The notes under the pieces: generated by a model
The model's input: only the letters and a program-made list of their open reading frames with translations
Database searches by the model: none
Told to the model about the DNA's origin: nothing
In this document: in pieces, positions 8,222-16,440 of the stretch
How positions within the stretch are numbered: position 1 is the first letter of the stretch
How the letters are laid out: each line of letters opens with the position of its first letter
Position numbers and translations under genes: made by a program
DNA from: Cellulomonas palmilytica
GTDB lineage: Bacteria; Actinomycetota; Actinomycetes; Actinomycetales; Cellulomonadaceae
NCBI RefSeq assembly: GCF_021590045.1
Contig: NZ_CP062221.1
Span: 3,348,001 to 3,412,000, forward strand
Length of the DNA stretch: 64,000 nucleotides
Direction of reading: 5' to 3'

Positions 8222-9135
8222 TGACCACCTCCACGACCACGGCCGGCCAGGCCGAGCCCGTCCTGCCCGACCGCACCCGTCGCCGTTCCCGTCGGCGCGG
8301 CACGGCCGACGACGACCCCCGCCCGATCAACTGGTGGGCGACCGCGCTCGTCGCGGTGTGCTCGCTGACCGTGCTCGTGCCGCTGTACCTCGCGGTCGTC
8401 GTCGCCCTCAAGACGCCCGAGCAGCTCGCGTCCGGCACGGGGTTCGAGTGGCCGAGCCCCGTGCGCTGGGACAACTTCGGCGAGGCGTGGGAGCGCACGC
8501 GCTTCCCGCAGGCCCTGACGAACACCGCGCTGATCACGGTGGGCTCGGTGGTGCTCACTCTCCTGACGAGCTCGGTGGTCGCGTACGCCATCGCCCGCAA
8601 CCTGCACCGCCGGTTCTTCAAGGGCGTGTACTTCTACCTGCTCGCGGCGCTGTTCATCCCGTTCCCGATCATCATGCTGCCGCTGGTGAAGCAGACCGCA
8701 TTCCTCGGGCTGGACAACCAGGCGGGCCTGATCGTGCTCTACACGATCTACGGCCTGTCGCTGAACATCTTCATCTACACCGCGTACATCCGGTCCATCC
8801 CGATCGAGCTCGAGGAGGCCGCACGGGTCGACGGCGCGAGCACGTGGCGCGTGTTCTGGCAGGTGATCTTCCCGTTGCTCACGCCCATGAACGCGACCGT
8901 CGGGATCCTCACGTGCGTGTGGGCGTGGAACGACTTCATCATGCCGCTCGTGGTGCTGACCGAACCCGGGTCGCGCACGCTGCCGCTCGCGCAGTACGTG
9001 TTCCAGGGGCAGTTCAACACCGACTACACGGTCGCGTTCGCGTCCTACCTCATGGCGATGGCGCCGCTGCTGCTGGTGTACGTGTTCTCGCAGCGCTGGG
9101 TGATCTCCGGGGTGACACGCGGCTCGATCAAGTAG
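8221..9135 (+). CDS. sugar ABC transporter permease (MalG/UgpE type)
   Basis: A 304-residue permease, the second transmembrane subunit of the importer. The EAA loop is EEAARVDGASTWRVFWQVIFPLL (about residues 198-220), and the C-terminus ends GVTRGSIK, the usual GxxxGxxK tail of MalG-like proteins. The N-terminal 35 residues are disordered and basic. The ATG shares a base with the stop of the preceding permease. The gene ends 35 bases before the PaaX-family gene, which has its own promoter. Confidence 0.94.
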   Translation: MTTSTTTAGQAEPVLPDRTRRRSRRRGTADDDPRPINWWATALVAVCSLTVLVPLYLAVVVALKTPEQLASGTGFEWPSPVRWDNFGEAWERTRFPQALTNTALITVGSVVLTLLTSSVVAYAIARNLHRRFFKGVYFYLLAALFIPFPIIMLPLVKQTAFLGLDNQAGLIVLYTIYGLSLNIFIYTAYIRSIPIELEEAARVDGASTWRVFWQVIFPLLTPMNATVGILTCVWAWNDFIMPLVVLTEPGSRTLPLAQYVFQGQFNTDYTVAFASYLMAMAPLLLVYVFSQRWVISGVTRGSIK

Positions 9136-9170
9136 CGGGTGCCTGGCGGCGGCGGGCCTAGGGTCGTCGC

Positions 9171-10106
9171 ATGGCGAGCCGCGCCGACGACGACCTCGAC
9201 GCCCCTCGGGCCCGCACGGGCCCCAACCCGCAGCACCTGCTGGCGACGCTCCTCGGCGAGTACCTCGACTCGGCCGACGCGCCGCTGCCGCCGGCTGCGC
9301 TCGACGCGGTGCTCGCGGAGTTCGGCTTCAGCGCGGCGAGCGCACGTGCCGCGCTCAACCGGCTCGCGCGGCGGGGGCTGGTCGAGGCGCGCGGGCGCGG
9401 CCGGGCGACGGTGTACCACCTGACGAGCGCCTCCCTCGCGCGGCAGACCACGATGCACCGCTTCCTCGCGTACGGGACCCGCGCGGCAGCGCCGGACGAC
9501 CGCTGGACCGCGGTCTCGTACTCGCTGCCGGAGTCGCGTCACGCGGAGCGGCACGCGGTGCGCAAGGTGCTCTCGTCGGCGGGGTTCGCGCGGCTGTACG
9601 ACAGCGTGTGGATCAGCCCCGACGGCGTCCGTGAGGAGGTCGTCGGGTCCCTGAGGGACGTGCTCGGCGGCGTCGGGGCCGGCCGCTGGTCGGTGATGCG
9701 GGTGCGGTTCGAGGACGTCGCCGGGACGCACGGGCCCGCGACGGCGTACGACCTGGCGGGCATCGCCCGGGAGTTCCGGGCGTTCCTCGACGCGCACGTC
9801 CCGCTGCTGCACGACGTGCGGGCGGGCGCCGTGGACGACGCCCGGGCGCTGGTGGCCCGGACGAGCCTGATGGACGTGTGGCGCGCGCTCGTCCTGCGGC
9901 ACCCGGACCTCCCGGCCGACGTGGTCCCGGCGGACTGGCCCGTGCCCGCGGCGCGGGACCTGCTGGTCGAGGTGCACGCGGCGTTGGGTCCGGCCGCACG
10001 ACGACGCCTCGTCGAGGTCACTGCGGCGTCGTGGCCCGACGCGGACCGGTGGGTCACGTACTTCGTCGCGGACGACGACCCCGCCAAGCCGCCGCGCCGC
10101 GGCTGA
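9171..10106 (+). CDS. PaaX-family transcriptional regulator
   Basis: A 311-residue regulator of the PaaX family. Residues about 20-95 form a winged helix (LATLLGEYLDS, then FGFSAASARAALNRLARRGLVEARGRGRATVYHLT). The central part has the family's W(T/S)xVSYSLPESRHAERHAVRKVL region and the C-terminal domain includes PADWPVPAARDL. PaaX of Escherichia coli senses phenylacetyl-CoA; relatives control other catabolic genes. Here it follows a sugar importer, an unusual partner. TAGGGT at 9159-9164 lies six bases before the ATG with no ribosome-binding site, so this is probably a leaderless, separately transcribed gene. Its ligand and targets are unknown. Confidence 0.88.
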   Translation: MASRADDDLDAPRARTGPNPQHLLATLLGEYLDSADAPLPPAALDAVLAEFGFSAASARAALNRLARRGLVEARGRGRATVYHLTSASLARQTTMHRFLAYGTRAAAPDDRWTAVSYSLPESRHAERHAVRKVLSSAGFARLYDSVWISPDGVREEVVGSLRDVLGGVGAGRWSVMRVRFEDVAGTHGPATAYDLAGIAREFRAFLDAHVPLLHDVRAGAVDDARALVARTSLMDVWRALVLRHPDLPADVVPADWPVPAARDLLVEVHAALGPAARRRLVEVTAASWPDADRWVTYFVADDDPAKPPRRG

Positions 10107-10275
10107 CGCCCCCTCGTCGGTCCACGGCCCGCCGGCGAACCGGTCGGACGCCGCCCGAATCGTTTCCGCCGCGACCGACCACCCCTCAGGTACTCGACAG
10201 TTTTCGTCGCTCCCGCGACGGTTGATGCACATGAAACGCATCGGTGCGTCCGCGCACCTCCGAGGGAGGCCTCCC

Positions 10276-11523
10276 ATGAGACGACGACTGCTGACCCGCG
10301 CGGGTCTGACCGCCGCGCTCGCTCTCGGCGCACTGTCCGCAGGACTCGCGCCGGCCGCCGCGGCACCCGGCGGGTCCGGCCCCTACCCGGCCGACTACTC
10401 CACGTCCGGCTCGCTGCCGAACCACACGGTCTACCTGCCCGTGAACCTGCCGAACGAGCGCCTGCCCATCGTCGTGTGGGGCAACGGCGGCTGCTCGGGC
10501 AACGGCACCTCGCAGGTCAACTTCCTGCGCGAGATCGCCTCGCACGGCTTCCTCGTCATCGCGAACGGCAACCCCAACGGCGGGGGCAGCACGAGCTCGC
10601 AGATGCTGACGCAGTCGATCGACTGGGCGTTCTCCGAGAACAGCCGCGGGGGCAGCGCCCTCAACGGGCGGATCAACACGAGCGAGGTCGCGGTCGCGGG
10701 CTTCTCGTGCGGCGGGCTCGAGGCGTACGCCGTGGCCGGCGACCCGCGCGTGACGACGACCGCGATCTTCTCCAGCGGCCTGCTCAACGACGGCGACGAC
10801 TGGCAGCTGCGCCGCCTCGACGACCCGATCGCCTACTTCATCGGCGGGCCGAGCGACATCGCCTACGGCAACGCGATCGACGACTGGGGCAAGCTGCCGT
10901 CCACCCTGCCCGCCTTCATGGGCAACCTCAACGTGGGTCACGGCGGCACCTACGACCAGTACAACGGCGGCGAGTTCGCGCGGGTCGGCACGCTGTGGTT
11001 CAAGTGGCAGCTCAAGGGCGACGTGCAGGCGGGCCGTGCGTTCGTCGGCCAGAACTGCGGCCTGTGCGGCACCCAGTGGGACGTCCGGCAGAAGAACCTC
11101 GTGCTCCAGGAGCCCACGCCGGACCCGACCACGCCCACGCCCGACCCGACGACACCCACGCCGGACCCGACCACGCCCACGCCCGACCCGACGACACCCA
11201 CGCCCGACCCGACCACGCCCACGCCCGTCGGTGGCGCATGCACCGCGACGTACACGGTCGCGAGCCAGTGGGGCGAGGGCTTCGTCGCGAACGTCGACGT
11301 GACCGCCGGGGCCGCGCTGAACGGCTGGGTGGTGCGGGTGACCCTGCCGAACGGCGCCGCCGTGGCGGGCTCGTGGAGCAGCGCGCAGTCCGGCACCACC
11401 GGCACCGTGGCCTTCGGCAACGCGCCGTGGAACGGCACGCTGCGCCAGGGCGAGCGGACGAGCTTCGGGTTCCAGGGCACGGGCTCCGGCAGCGGGGCCA
11501 CGGTCACGTGCGCGGCCGCGTGA
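10276..11523 (+). CDS. secreted alpha/beta-hydrolase (esterase) with CBM2
   Basis: A 415-residue secreted enzyme. A signal peptide covers about residues 1-30 (MRRRLLTRAG, hydrophobic core, APAAAA). The catalytic domain (about 32-275) has the nucleophile elbow GFSCGG with Ser144, a plausible acid at Asp194 (GGPSDIAYG) and His222 in NVGHGGTYDQ. A linker of TPDPTTP units (about 280-316) joins a family 2 carbohydrate-binding module with the expected paired Cys and surface Trp residues (SQWGEGF, LNGWVV, SWSSAQSG, APWNGTL). It probably hydrolyses ester groups on plant cell-wall material while held on cellulose or xylan; the precise specificity is open. A GGGAGG site supports this start; an upstream ATG at 10222 would spoil the signal peptide. 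Confidence 0.9.
   Translation: MRRRLLTRAGLTAALALGALSAGLAPAAAAPGGSGPYPADYSTSGSLPNHTVYLPVNLPNERLPIVVWGNGGCSGNGTSQVNFLREIASHGFLVIANGNPNGGGSTSSQMLTQSIDWAFSENSRGGSALNGRINTSEVAVAGFSCGGLEAYAVAGDPRVTTTAIFSSGLLNDGDDWQLRRLDDPIAYFIGGPSDIAYGNAIDDWGKLPSTLPAFMGNLNVGHGGTYDQYNGGEFARVGTLWFKWQLKGDVQAGRAFVGQNCGLCGTQWDVRQKNLVLQEPTPDPTTPTPDPTTPTPDPTTPTPDPTTPTPDPTTPTPVGGACTATYTVASQWGEGFVANVDVTAGAALNGWVVRVTLPNGAAVAGSWSSAQSGTTGTVAFGNAPWNGTLRQGERTSFGFQGTGSGSGATVTCAAA
11113..11226 (+). repeat. 42-bp tandem repeat encoding TPDPTTP linker
   Basis: About 2.7 copies of a 42-base unit, each encoding two TPDPTTP heptapeptides. It forms the flexible linker of the CBM2 esterase. The copies are almost identical at the DNA level, so linker length may vary between strains by slippage or recombination. 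Confidence 0.85.
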
Positions 11524-11554
11524 GCGGGACCTGATTCGCGCAGGGGGCGCGGAC

Positions 11555-11594
11555 ACCGGGGGTGCGGGGTCGACGACGAACCCGCACCCCCGGT
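11555..11594 (+). terminator. terminator of the CBM2 esterase
   Basis: A perfect 14-bp stem (ACCGGGGGTGCGGG with its complement) and a 12-base loop, 31 bases after the esterase stop, followed by CTTGTC. It separates this gene from the convergent DUF916 gene and could serve both strands. Confidence 0.85.
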
Positions 11595-11636
11595 CTTGTC
11601 GTCCGGACCTTGCGGCGGCCCCGCGCGGACGAGACG

Positions 11637-12812
11637 TCAGGCTGAGGCGGGGTCGCGGTCCGTGGACTCGCGCGGCGCGACCCCGGCGGCCGCGAGCGCC
11701 GCGTCGATCCGTTCCTGCACACGCCGGGCCGAACGGCGCCGCCGGCGCACCACGAGCACCGGGCCGACGACGACGAGCACGAGCAGCACGAGCTGCGCCC
11801 ACGGCACGGCCCACACCGCGACCGGTACGGTCGACGGCTCGAGCGCCACGTCGACGACGTCGTCCCCGACGACGAGCGGCACCGCCTCGACCCGGCCCGA
11901 GGCGCGCACGAGCGGCCACAGCCGGACCGTCGTCTCGACCGTCGCGGACCCCTCCGGCAGCACCTCGCGCACCTGCGAGGTGGCGGTGTTCTCGCCCGCG
12001 CCGCCCGGACCCGCCAGCGTGACGTCCGAGCGTGCGCCGAGGCGCACGTCGCCCTCGTTGCGCAGCACGTAGCGCACGTGCGCGGTGCCGGGCGCGAACG
12101 GGTTCCACGACGGCTCCCAGCGGACCTCGACGTCGCGAGGCGCCACGACGGCGCGGATGTCGCCCGTCACGCGCAGGTGCAGCCGCACGCCCACCCGCGC
12201 CGCGACACGCACGGCCGCGTCGTCGTCGACCAGCTCGGCGACGACCCCGGCGGGGTGGTCGCCCGGCCGCGCGTCGGCCGGCACCGCCACGGTGAGCGGC
12301 ACGACGACGACCTCCCCGGCGGGCAGCGTCACGCGGAACCCGCCGCCGTCCACGGGTTCGGCACCCTCGGGCGCCCGCAGCGTGACCCACGCACCCGAGT
12401 CACGCGGCGCCTCCTCGCTCGGCCGGACGTCGAAGTCGCCGTCCGCGGACACCGTGCCGTCGGCGGCGTAGACGTGGAACGTCGCGGGCCGGTCGCTGAA
12501 GTTGGTGACGACGACGTGCTCGTCCACCGACGCGCCTGGGTCGAGCGCGTGGCGGAGCGAGATCCGGCCGTCGGGGCCGTCCGCCGTCCCGGGCTCGACG
12601 GTCCACGTCACGGTCCCGCGCGACGAGCCGTTCGTCCCACCGGGCTGCGCCTGCGTGGCGGCGGGTGACGGCGTCTCGGCTGCGGCGTGCGCGCTCGTCG
12701 TCGTGAACGTCCCGAGGCCCGCGAGCAGGCCGACGAGCAGCGCGGCGGACGTGGTGCCGGCGCGGCTCGCGGGCCGGTCGACGGGGCGAGCGGTGAGGCG
12801 GTTGGTGGGCAC
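11637..12812 (-). CDS. DUF916-type surface protein (WxL-associated)
   Basis: A 391-residue exported membrane-anchored protein. A signal peptide is followed by a domain with the DUF916 features SLRHALDPGASVDEHVVVTNFSDRPATF and YAADGTVSADGDFDV (about residues 75-135), a DUF916-like module thought to bind peptidoglycan. A second beta-rich domain (about 170-310) contains VRYVLRNEGDVRLGARSDV. A transmembrane helix (WAQLVLLVLVVVGPVLVV, about 340-360) and a basic cytoplasmic tail end the protein. In Gram-positive bacteria DUF916 proteins act with WxL proteins at the cell surface; the upstream esterase has a WxL-like C-terminus, so the two are probably partners. The GTG start has AGGAGAG upstream at good spacing. 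Confidence 0.85.
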   Translation of the reverse strand: MPTNRLTARPVDRPASRAGTTSAALLVGLLAGLGTFTTTSAHAAAETPSPAATQAQPGGTNGSSRGTVTWTVEPGTADGPDGRISLRHALDPGASVDEHVVVTNFSDRPATFHVYAADGTVSADGDFDVRPSEEAPRDSGAWVTLRAPEGAEPVDGGGFRVTLPAGEVVVVPLTVAVPADARPGDHPAGVVAELVDDDAAVRVAARVGVRLHLRVTGDIRAVVAPRDVEVRWEPSWNPFAPGTAHVRYVLRNEGDVRLGARSDVTLAGPGGAGENTATSQVREVLPEGSATVETTVRLWPLVRASGRVEAVPLVVGDDVVDVALEPSTVPVAVWAVPWAQLVLLVLVVVGPVLVVRRRRRSARRVQERIDAALAAAGVAPRESTDRDPASA

Positions 12813-12851
12813 TGTTCTCTCCTGCCGCTGCGGCGGCGCGTTCTCGTGCAC

Positions 12852-12896
12852 CGACGAGCACGGCGGGGCGCTGTGGACGCCCCGCCGTGCTCGTCG
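12852..12896 (-). terminator. 19-bp hairpin between esterase and DUF916 genes
   Basis: CGACGAGCACGGCGGGGCG pairs perfectly with its downstream complement around a seven-base loop. It lies after the double-esterase stop and before the DUF916 start on the minus strand. It may be a full terminator or an intercistronic hairpin that lowers DUF916 expression relative to the esterase. Confidence 0.8.
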
Positions 12897-12939
12897 GGCT
12901 GCTCGTCGTGCTGCTGGTCGTGCTCGTGGTCTGCCGGCG

Positions 12940-15645
12940 TCAGTCGACGGGGAACAGCGAGAGCGTCAGCGCACCCTCGTAGGTCCCGGGCGCGGTGTCG
13001 ACGGGGACCTCGAGGAACAGGTCCGCGCCCATCGTCGTCGAGCCGAACCGGCCGTGCGGGGTCGCCGACGCGAGCCTGCCGGGGACGATGAGCCCCTCTC
13101 CCCCGCCGAGCACGGTCGGACGCAGCGCACCGGCCGCGACGCCCTCGCGCGGGTCGCGCACGAACGGGCGCCAGCCGAGGTGGTCGGCGTCGAGCGTGCG
13201 GGAGCCGGACGAGAACGCGTACGCCTGGCCCGCGACCGCCCAGCCGCTCGCACCGGCCTGCGCGACGGAGCGCGAGTCGGTGACCGTGACCGTGGGCAGC
13301 CCGCCGGTGAACCGCAGGCGGTCGCCGCGGTTGGCGGCCTGCGCGAGCGTGACGCCCGAGCCGTCGTCGTCGACCGAGAGCGCGAGCACGCCCTGGGCGC
13401 CCTCGTGGACCTCGGCGCGCACGGGGATGCCCGGTGCGGACTCGGTGCGGAACAGGCGCGGCAGCAGGTCGATGAGGTTCTTCTGCCACGTGTCGAACCC
13501 GTGCGGCCCCTGCGTGACGCCGGCGAACTCGTGGTCGATGCCGTTCGTCTCGAGGAGGTCGAGCAGGTCCATGGTCGCCTGGTAGGTGAAGTCGAAGACG
13601 TCACCGGTGTAGATGCGCGCGAACGTGGTGCCCGCGTTGACCGCCTCGGGGTCGAACTGCGGGGTGTTGAAGAACAGCCCGCCCGAGAACGCCGCGATCC
13701 AGCCGAACTCGCCGGGGTGCGTGAGCCACGTGTTGAGCGTGTTCATCGCGCCGAGCGAGAGCCCCGCGATCGCCTGCCGGTCGGCGTCGGACGCGATGTT
13801 GTACTTCGCGCGCGCCGCCGGGGCGAGGTTCTCCAGGAGCTCGGCCTGGTAGTTCGGCACGTTGCCGTTGCCCATGACCACGACCATCGGGACGATCGCG
13901 CCGTCGATCGAGTGGTGGTCGAGGATCTGCGCGGCCCGGCCGACCTCGACCCAGTCACCCCAACTCTGGCCGCCGCCGTGGTTGAGGTAGAGCACGGGGT
14001 ACGGCTCGGCGCGGTCGGCGTCGTAGCCCGGCGGGGTCCACACGTACGCGGAGCGCTCCTCGCCCGCGACCTTGCTGTCGTACGTGAGCACCGAGAGCTC
14101 GCCGCCCTTGCCCGCCGGGACGTCGGAGAGCATGCGGTCCGTGGTCCCGGGGACGAACAGCGGACTGACGCCCGTGAGCGTGTTGACCGTGTCCTGCGGG
14201 TCCTTCTCGTCGACGCCGTCGACGACGTACCGGTAGTAGTAGAACCCGTCGAGCGGACCCATCGAGACGCGCCAGCGCTGGCCGATCTTCGTCATCGGGA
14301 CGCGGAACCACGCGCCGTTCGGCGCCCAGTTCGCCCACACCGTGACGTCCTTGGCGTCGGCCCACTGCGTGCCGGTCTCGAACGTGACGATGCCGTTCTC
14401 GCCGATGTGCGGCGTCGTGATCGACCCCGCGGCGGGCGGCGCGTACGGCGCGTCGAGCGGCAGGTGCCCCTCGCGCGGGCCGTGGTCGGCCGGGTCCTGG
14501 AACACGCGCGACGCGAAGTCGCGCAGCGCCTCGCGCCACGTGTCCCATGTCGCGCCGGAGTCCGGGTCCACGCCGTCGAACTCGTGCTCGACGCCGGCCC
14601 GCTCGAGCGTGCCGAGCAGCGCGTGCGTGCGGTTGTACGACGGGTCGAGCACGTTGCCGACGTAGATGCGCAGCAGGTCGGTGCTCTCGTTGATCGCGTT
14701 GGCCACGCCCGCGCTGATGGACCCGTTCAGACCGCCCGAGAACGAGCCGACCGACCCGAACGTGCCGGGGTCGGTGCGCAGCGCGCTCAGCGCGTGGTTG
14801 GCGCCGTCGCCGATGCCCGCGACGGCCTGTCCCGCGGTCTCGTCGGTCACGTGGTACTGCGCGCGCGTCGCCTCGACGACGCCGTCGAGCAGCTCGCTGC
14901 GCGGGTCGGTGCCACCGGCGTCCGCCATGACGACGACCATCGGGTCGATCCGGCCCTCGGCCACGAGGTTGTCGAGGACCTGCGGCGCGCGGCCCAGCTC
15001 GGCCCACTCCTGCGCGGTCTGCGAGCCGTCGGCCAGCAGGTACAGCACCGGGTACGCCTGCTCGCGGTCCGCGTCGTACCCCGGCGGGGCCCAGACGAGG
15101 GCCGTGCGCTCGTCCCCGGTGACAGGGCTGGTGTAGGTCAGGTCGGACACGTCGCCGCCCGCGGGCAGGTCCGCCATCCACTGCACGGACGGGCCGGGCA
15201 CGAACAGCGTGTTCCACGTCGGGTGGGACGTGACGGCCACGGGGCTCGTCGGCTCCCGGAAGGACTTCTTGGTGCGGTCCGCCCACGTCGCCGTGTACTG
15301 GTAGTAGTACAGGCCGGGCGCGAGCGGGCCGACCGTCGCCTGGTAGTTCGAGCCGCTCGGGTCGAGCGCGAGGTCCGACCACGTGCCGCTCGGGCCGATG
15401 TTGCCCTGCAGCTCCAGCACCTGGGGGCGCGAGCCGAGGATCTCCTCGGCGTCCGCCTGCGGCACGGTGAACCGGTGGTAGCCCTCGGGGATCGTGGACA
15501 CCCACGCGTCCGGCGCGGGCCGGTCCTCCTCGGCCGCCGCCGCGCTCGTCACCGACGCACCCACCGCGAGCGCCACCCCCGTCATCGTCGCCGCCGCGCG
15601 GCGTCCTGCGCCCGGTCCGCGGGCCCCCTGCCGAGTCATCCCCAT
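12940..15645 (-). CDS. secreted tandem esterase, first unit degenerate, WxL-like C-terminus
   Basis: A 901-residue exported protein made of two repeats of an N-terminal beta-sandwich plus an enterochelin/feruloyl-esterase-like alpha/beta-hydrolase, then a C-terminal domain. Residues 1-38 are a signal peptide. Sandwich 1 spans about 45-150 and esterase unit 1 about 165-385; sandwich 2 about 400-500 and unit 2 about 510-735. Unit 2 is intact: GLSLG with Ser630, an Asp at 682 or 685, and His715 in GPHGFDTW. Unit 1 has GIGDG with Gly279 in place of Ser, and the His segment reads SGATWDTW, so it should be inactive. Residues 740-901 resemble a WxL-type surface domain (SGWAVAGQAYAF, LGWRPF, TYEGALTLSLF). 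GAGGAGG precedes the ATG. The DUF916 gene follows on the same strand. Confidence 0.85.
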   Translation of the reverse strand: MGMTRQGARGPGAGRRAAATMTGVALAVGASVTSAAAAEEDRPAPDAWVSTIPEGYHRFTVPQADAEEILGSRPQVLELQGNIGPSGTWSDLALDPSGSNYQATVGPLAPGLYYYQYTATWADRTKKSFREPTSPVAVTSHPTWNTLFVPGPSVQWMADLPAGGDVSDLTYTSPVTGDERTALVWAPPGYDADREQAYPVLYLLADGSQTAQEWAELGRAPQVLDNLVAEGRIDPMVVVMADAGGTDPRSELLDGVVEATRAQYHVTDETAGQAVAGIGDGANHALSALRTDPGTFGSVGSFSGGLNGSISAGVANAINESTDLLRIYVGNVLDPSYNRTHALLGTLERAGVEHEFDGVDPDSGATWDTWREALRDFASRVFQDPADHGPREGHLPLDAPYAPPAAGSITTPHIGENGIVTFETGTQWADAKDVTVWANWAPNGAWFRVPMTKIGQRWRVSMGPLDGFYYYRYVVDGVDEKDPQDTVNTLTGVSPLFVPGTTDRMLSDVPAGKGGELSVLTYDSKVAGEERSAYVWTPPGYDADRAEPYPVLYLNHGGGQSWGDWVEVGRAAQILDHHSIDGAIVPMVVVMGNGNVPNYQAELLENLAPAARAKYNIASDADRQAIAGLSLGAMNTLNTWLTHPGEFGWIAAFSGGLFFNTPQFDPEAVNAGTTFARIYTGDVFDFTYQATMDLLDLLETNGIDHEFAGVTQGPHGFDTWQKNLIDLLPRLFRTESAPGIPVRAEVHEGAQGVLALSVDDDGSGVTLAQAANRGDRLRFTGGLPTVTVTDSRSVAQAGASGWAVAGQAYAFSSGSRTLDADHLGWRPFVRDPREGVAAGALRPTVLGGGEGLIVPGRLASATPHGRFGSTTMGADLFLEVPVDTAPGTYEGALTLSLFPVD

Positions 15646-15834
15646 CGATTCCTCCTCGTCGACCGACCTGCGGGGGCGACGACGAGCGCCGCCCGTTCTA
15701 CACCGATGTAGAACGCCCGCCACATCCCCCACCTGGGTGAAAGGGATGTCCGCATCGTGTCGGTCTGCCCGGTGTCCGTCAAGCGGTGGGGCGCATCCCG
15801 GACGAGCCGGGGCAGCCGGGACCGGGCCCGTGCG

Positions 15835-16425
15835 TCAGCGGCGCCGGACCACCGCCCGCACCGCGGCCGCGACGCCCAGCCCGGCGACGATCCACGGCCC
15901 CGCGACGATCACCGCGTCGAGCGGCTGGTGCCGCACGTCGACCCTCCCCCGCCGCGACGCGACCGGGTGGCGCCTCGGCTCCGCGAGGATCCCGGTCTGG
16001 GTGACGGGGTCGTCGGGCCGCGTGGTCGCGAGCGAGCGCCAGTGGGCCGCGGTCGACTCCACCCGGTCCGCCGCGATGAGCAGGAGCCAGTGGGCAGCGC
16101 GCCCCTCGCTGAACCGCTCGTACGACCAGCGTCGGATCGCGCCCGCGACGCCGGTCAGCGGCTGCGCGGTGCCGAACACGGGCGTGAGCGTGAGGTGCTC
16201 GACGGACCGCTCACGCGGGACGGTCTCCTCCTGGCGCTCCGGGAAGTCCCACCGCGCGCGCGGCAGGTCGGTGCGTTCACGCGGGTACGAGGGCCGGTCG
16301 GCCGGGTCGAGGTCCGCGCCCCACCCCGGGATGCGGGCGCGCAGCTGCTCGGGCGTCTCGCGCAGCGGCGGGCGGTCGGCGGTGTACGGGGCGTGCGTCG
16401 GCGTGCCGTCGGCGTTCGTCGTCAT
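15835..16425 (-). CDS. hypothetical protein with C-terminal membrane helix
   Basis: A 196-residue protein of unknown function. The first 90 residues are charged and proline-rich with ERTDLPRARWDFPERQEETVPRERS; the middle has a Trp-rich segment (IRRWSYERFSEGRAAHWLLLIAADRV). One hydrophobic helix near the end (AVIVAGPWIVAGLGVAAAV) is followed by a basic tail, so it is probably tail-anchored in the membrane. It starts 15 bases after the stop of the alcohol dehydrogenase on the same strand and is likely co-transcribed with it. GAGAGG lies upstream of the chosen ATG; a GTG three codons earlier is possible. Confidence 0.65.
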   Translation of the reverse strand: MTTNADGTPTHAPYTADRPPLRETPEQLRARIPGWGADLDPADRPSYPRERTDLPRARWDFPERQEETVPRERSVEHLTLTPVFGTAQPLTGVAGAIRRWSYERFSEGRAAHWLLLIAADRVESTAAHWRSLATTRPDDPVTQTGILAEPRRHPVASRRGRVDVRHQPLDAVIVAGPWIVAGLGVAAAVRAVVRRR

Positions 16426-16440
16426 CTCGGTCACCTCTCG

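Noticed and set aside
10222-10275. Earlier ATG for the CBM2 esterase
   Set aside because: It would place 18 charged residues before the signal peptide and has no ribosome-binding site, whereas 10276 has one.
11113-11226. Tandem repeats considered as a CRISPR-like array
   Set aside because: They are contiguous, in frame and encode a Thr/Pro linker; there are no unique spacers.
12502-15711. A 1069-residue open frame on the plus strand opposite the double esterase
   Set aside because: It is arginine/aspartate/valine-rich without any domain and is explained by high GC in the antisense of a well-supported secreted enzyme.
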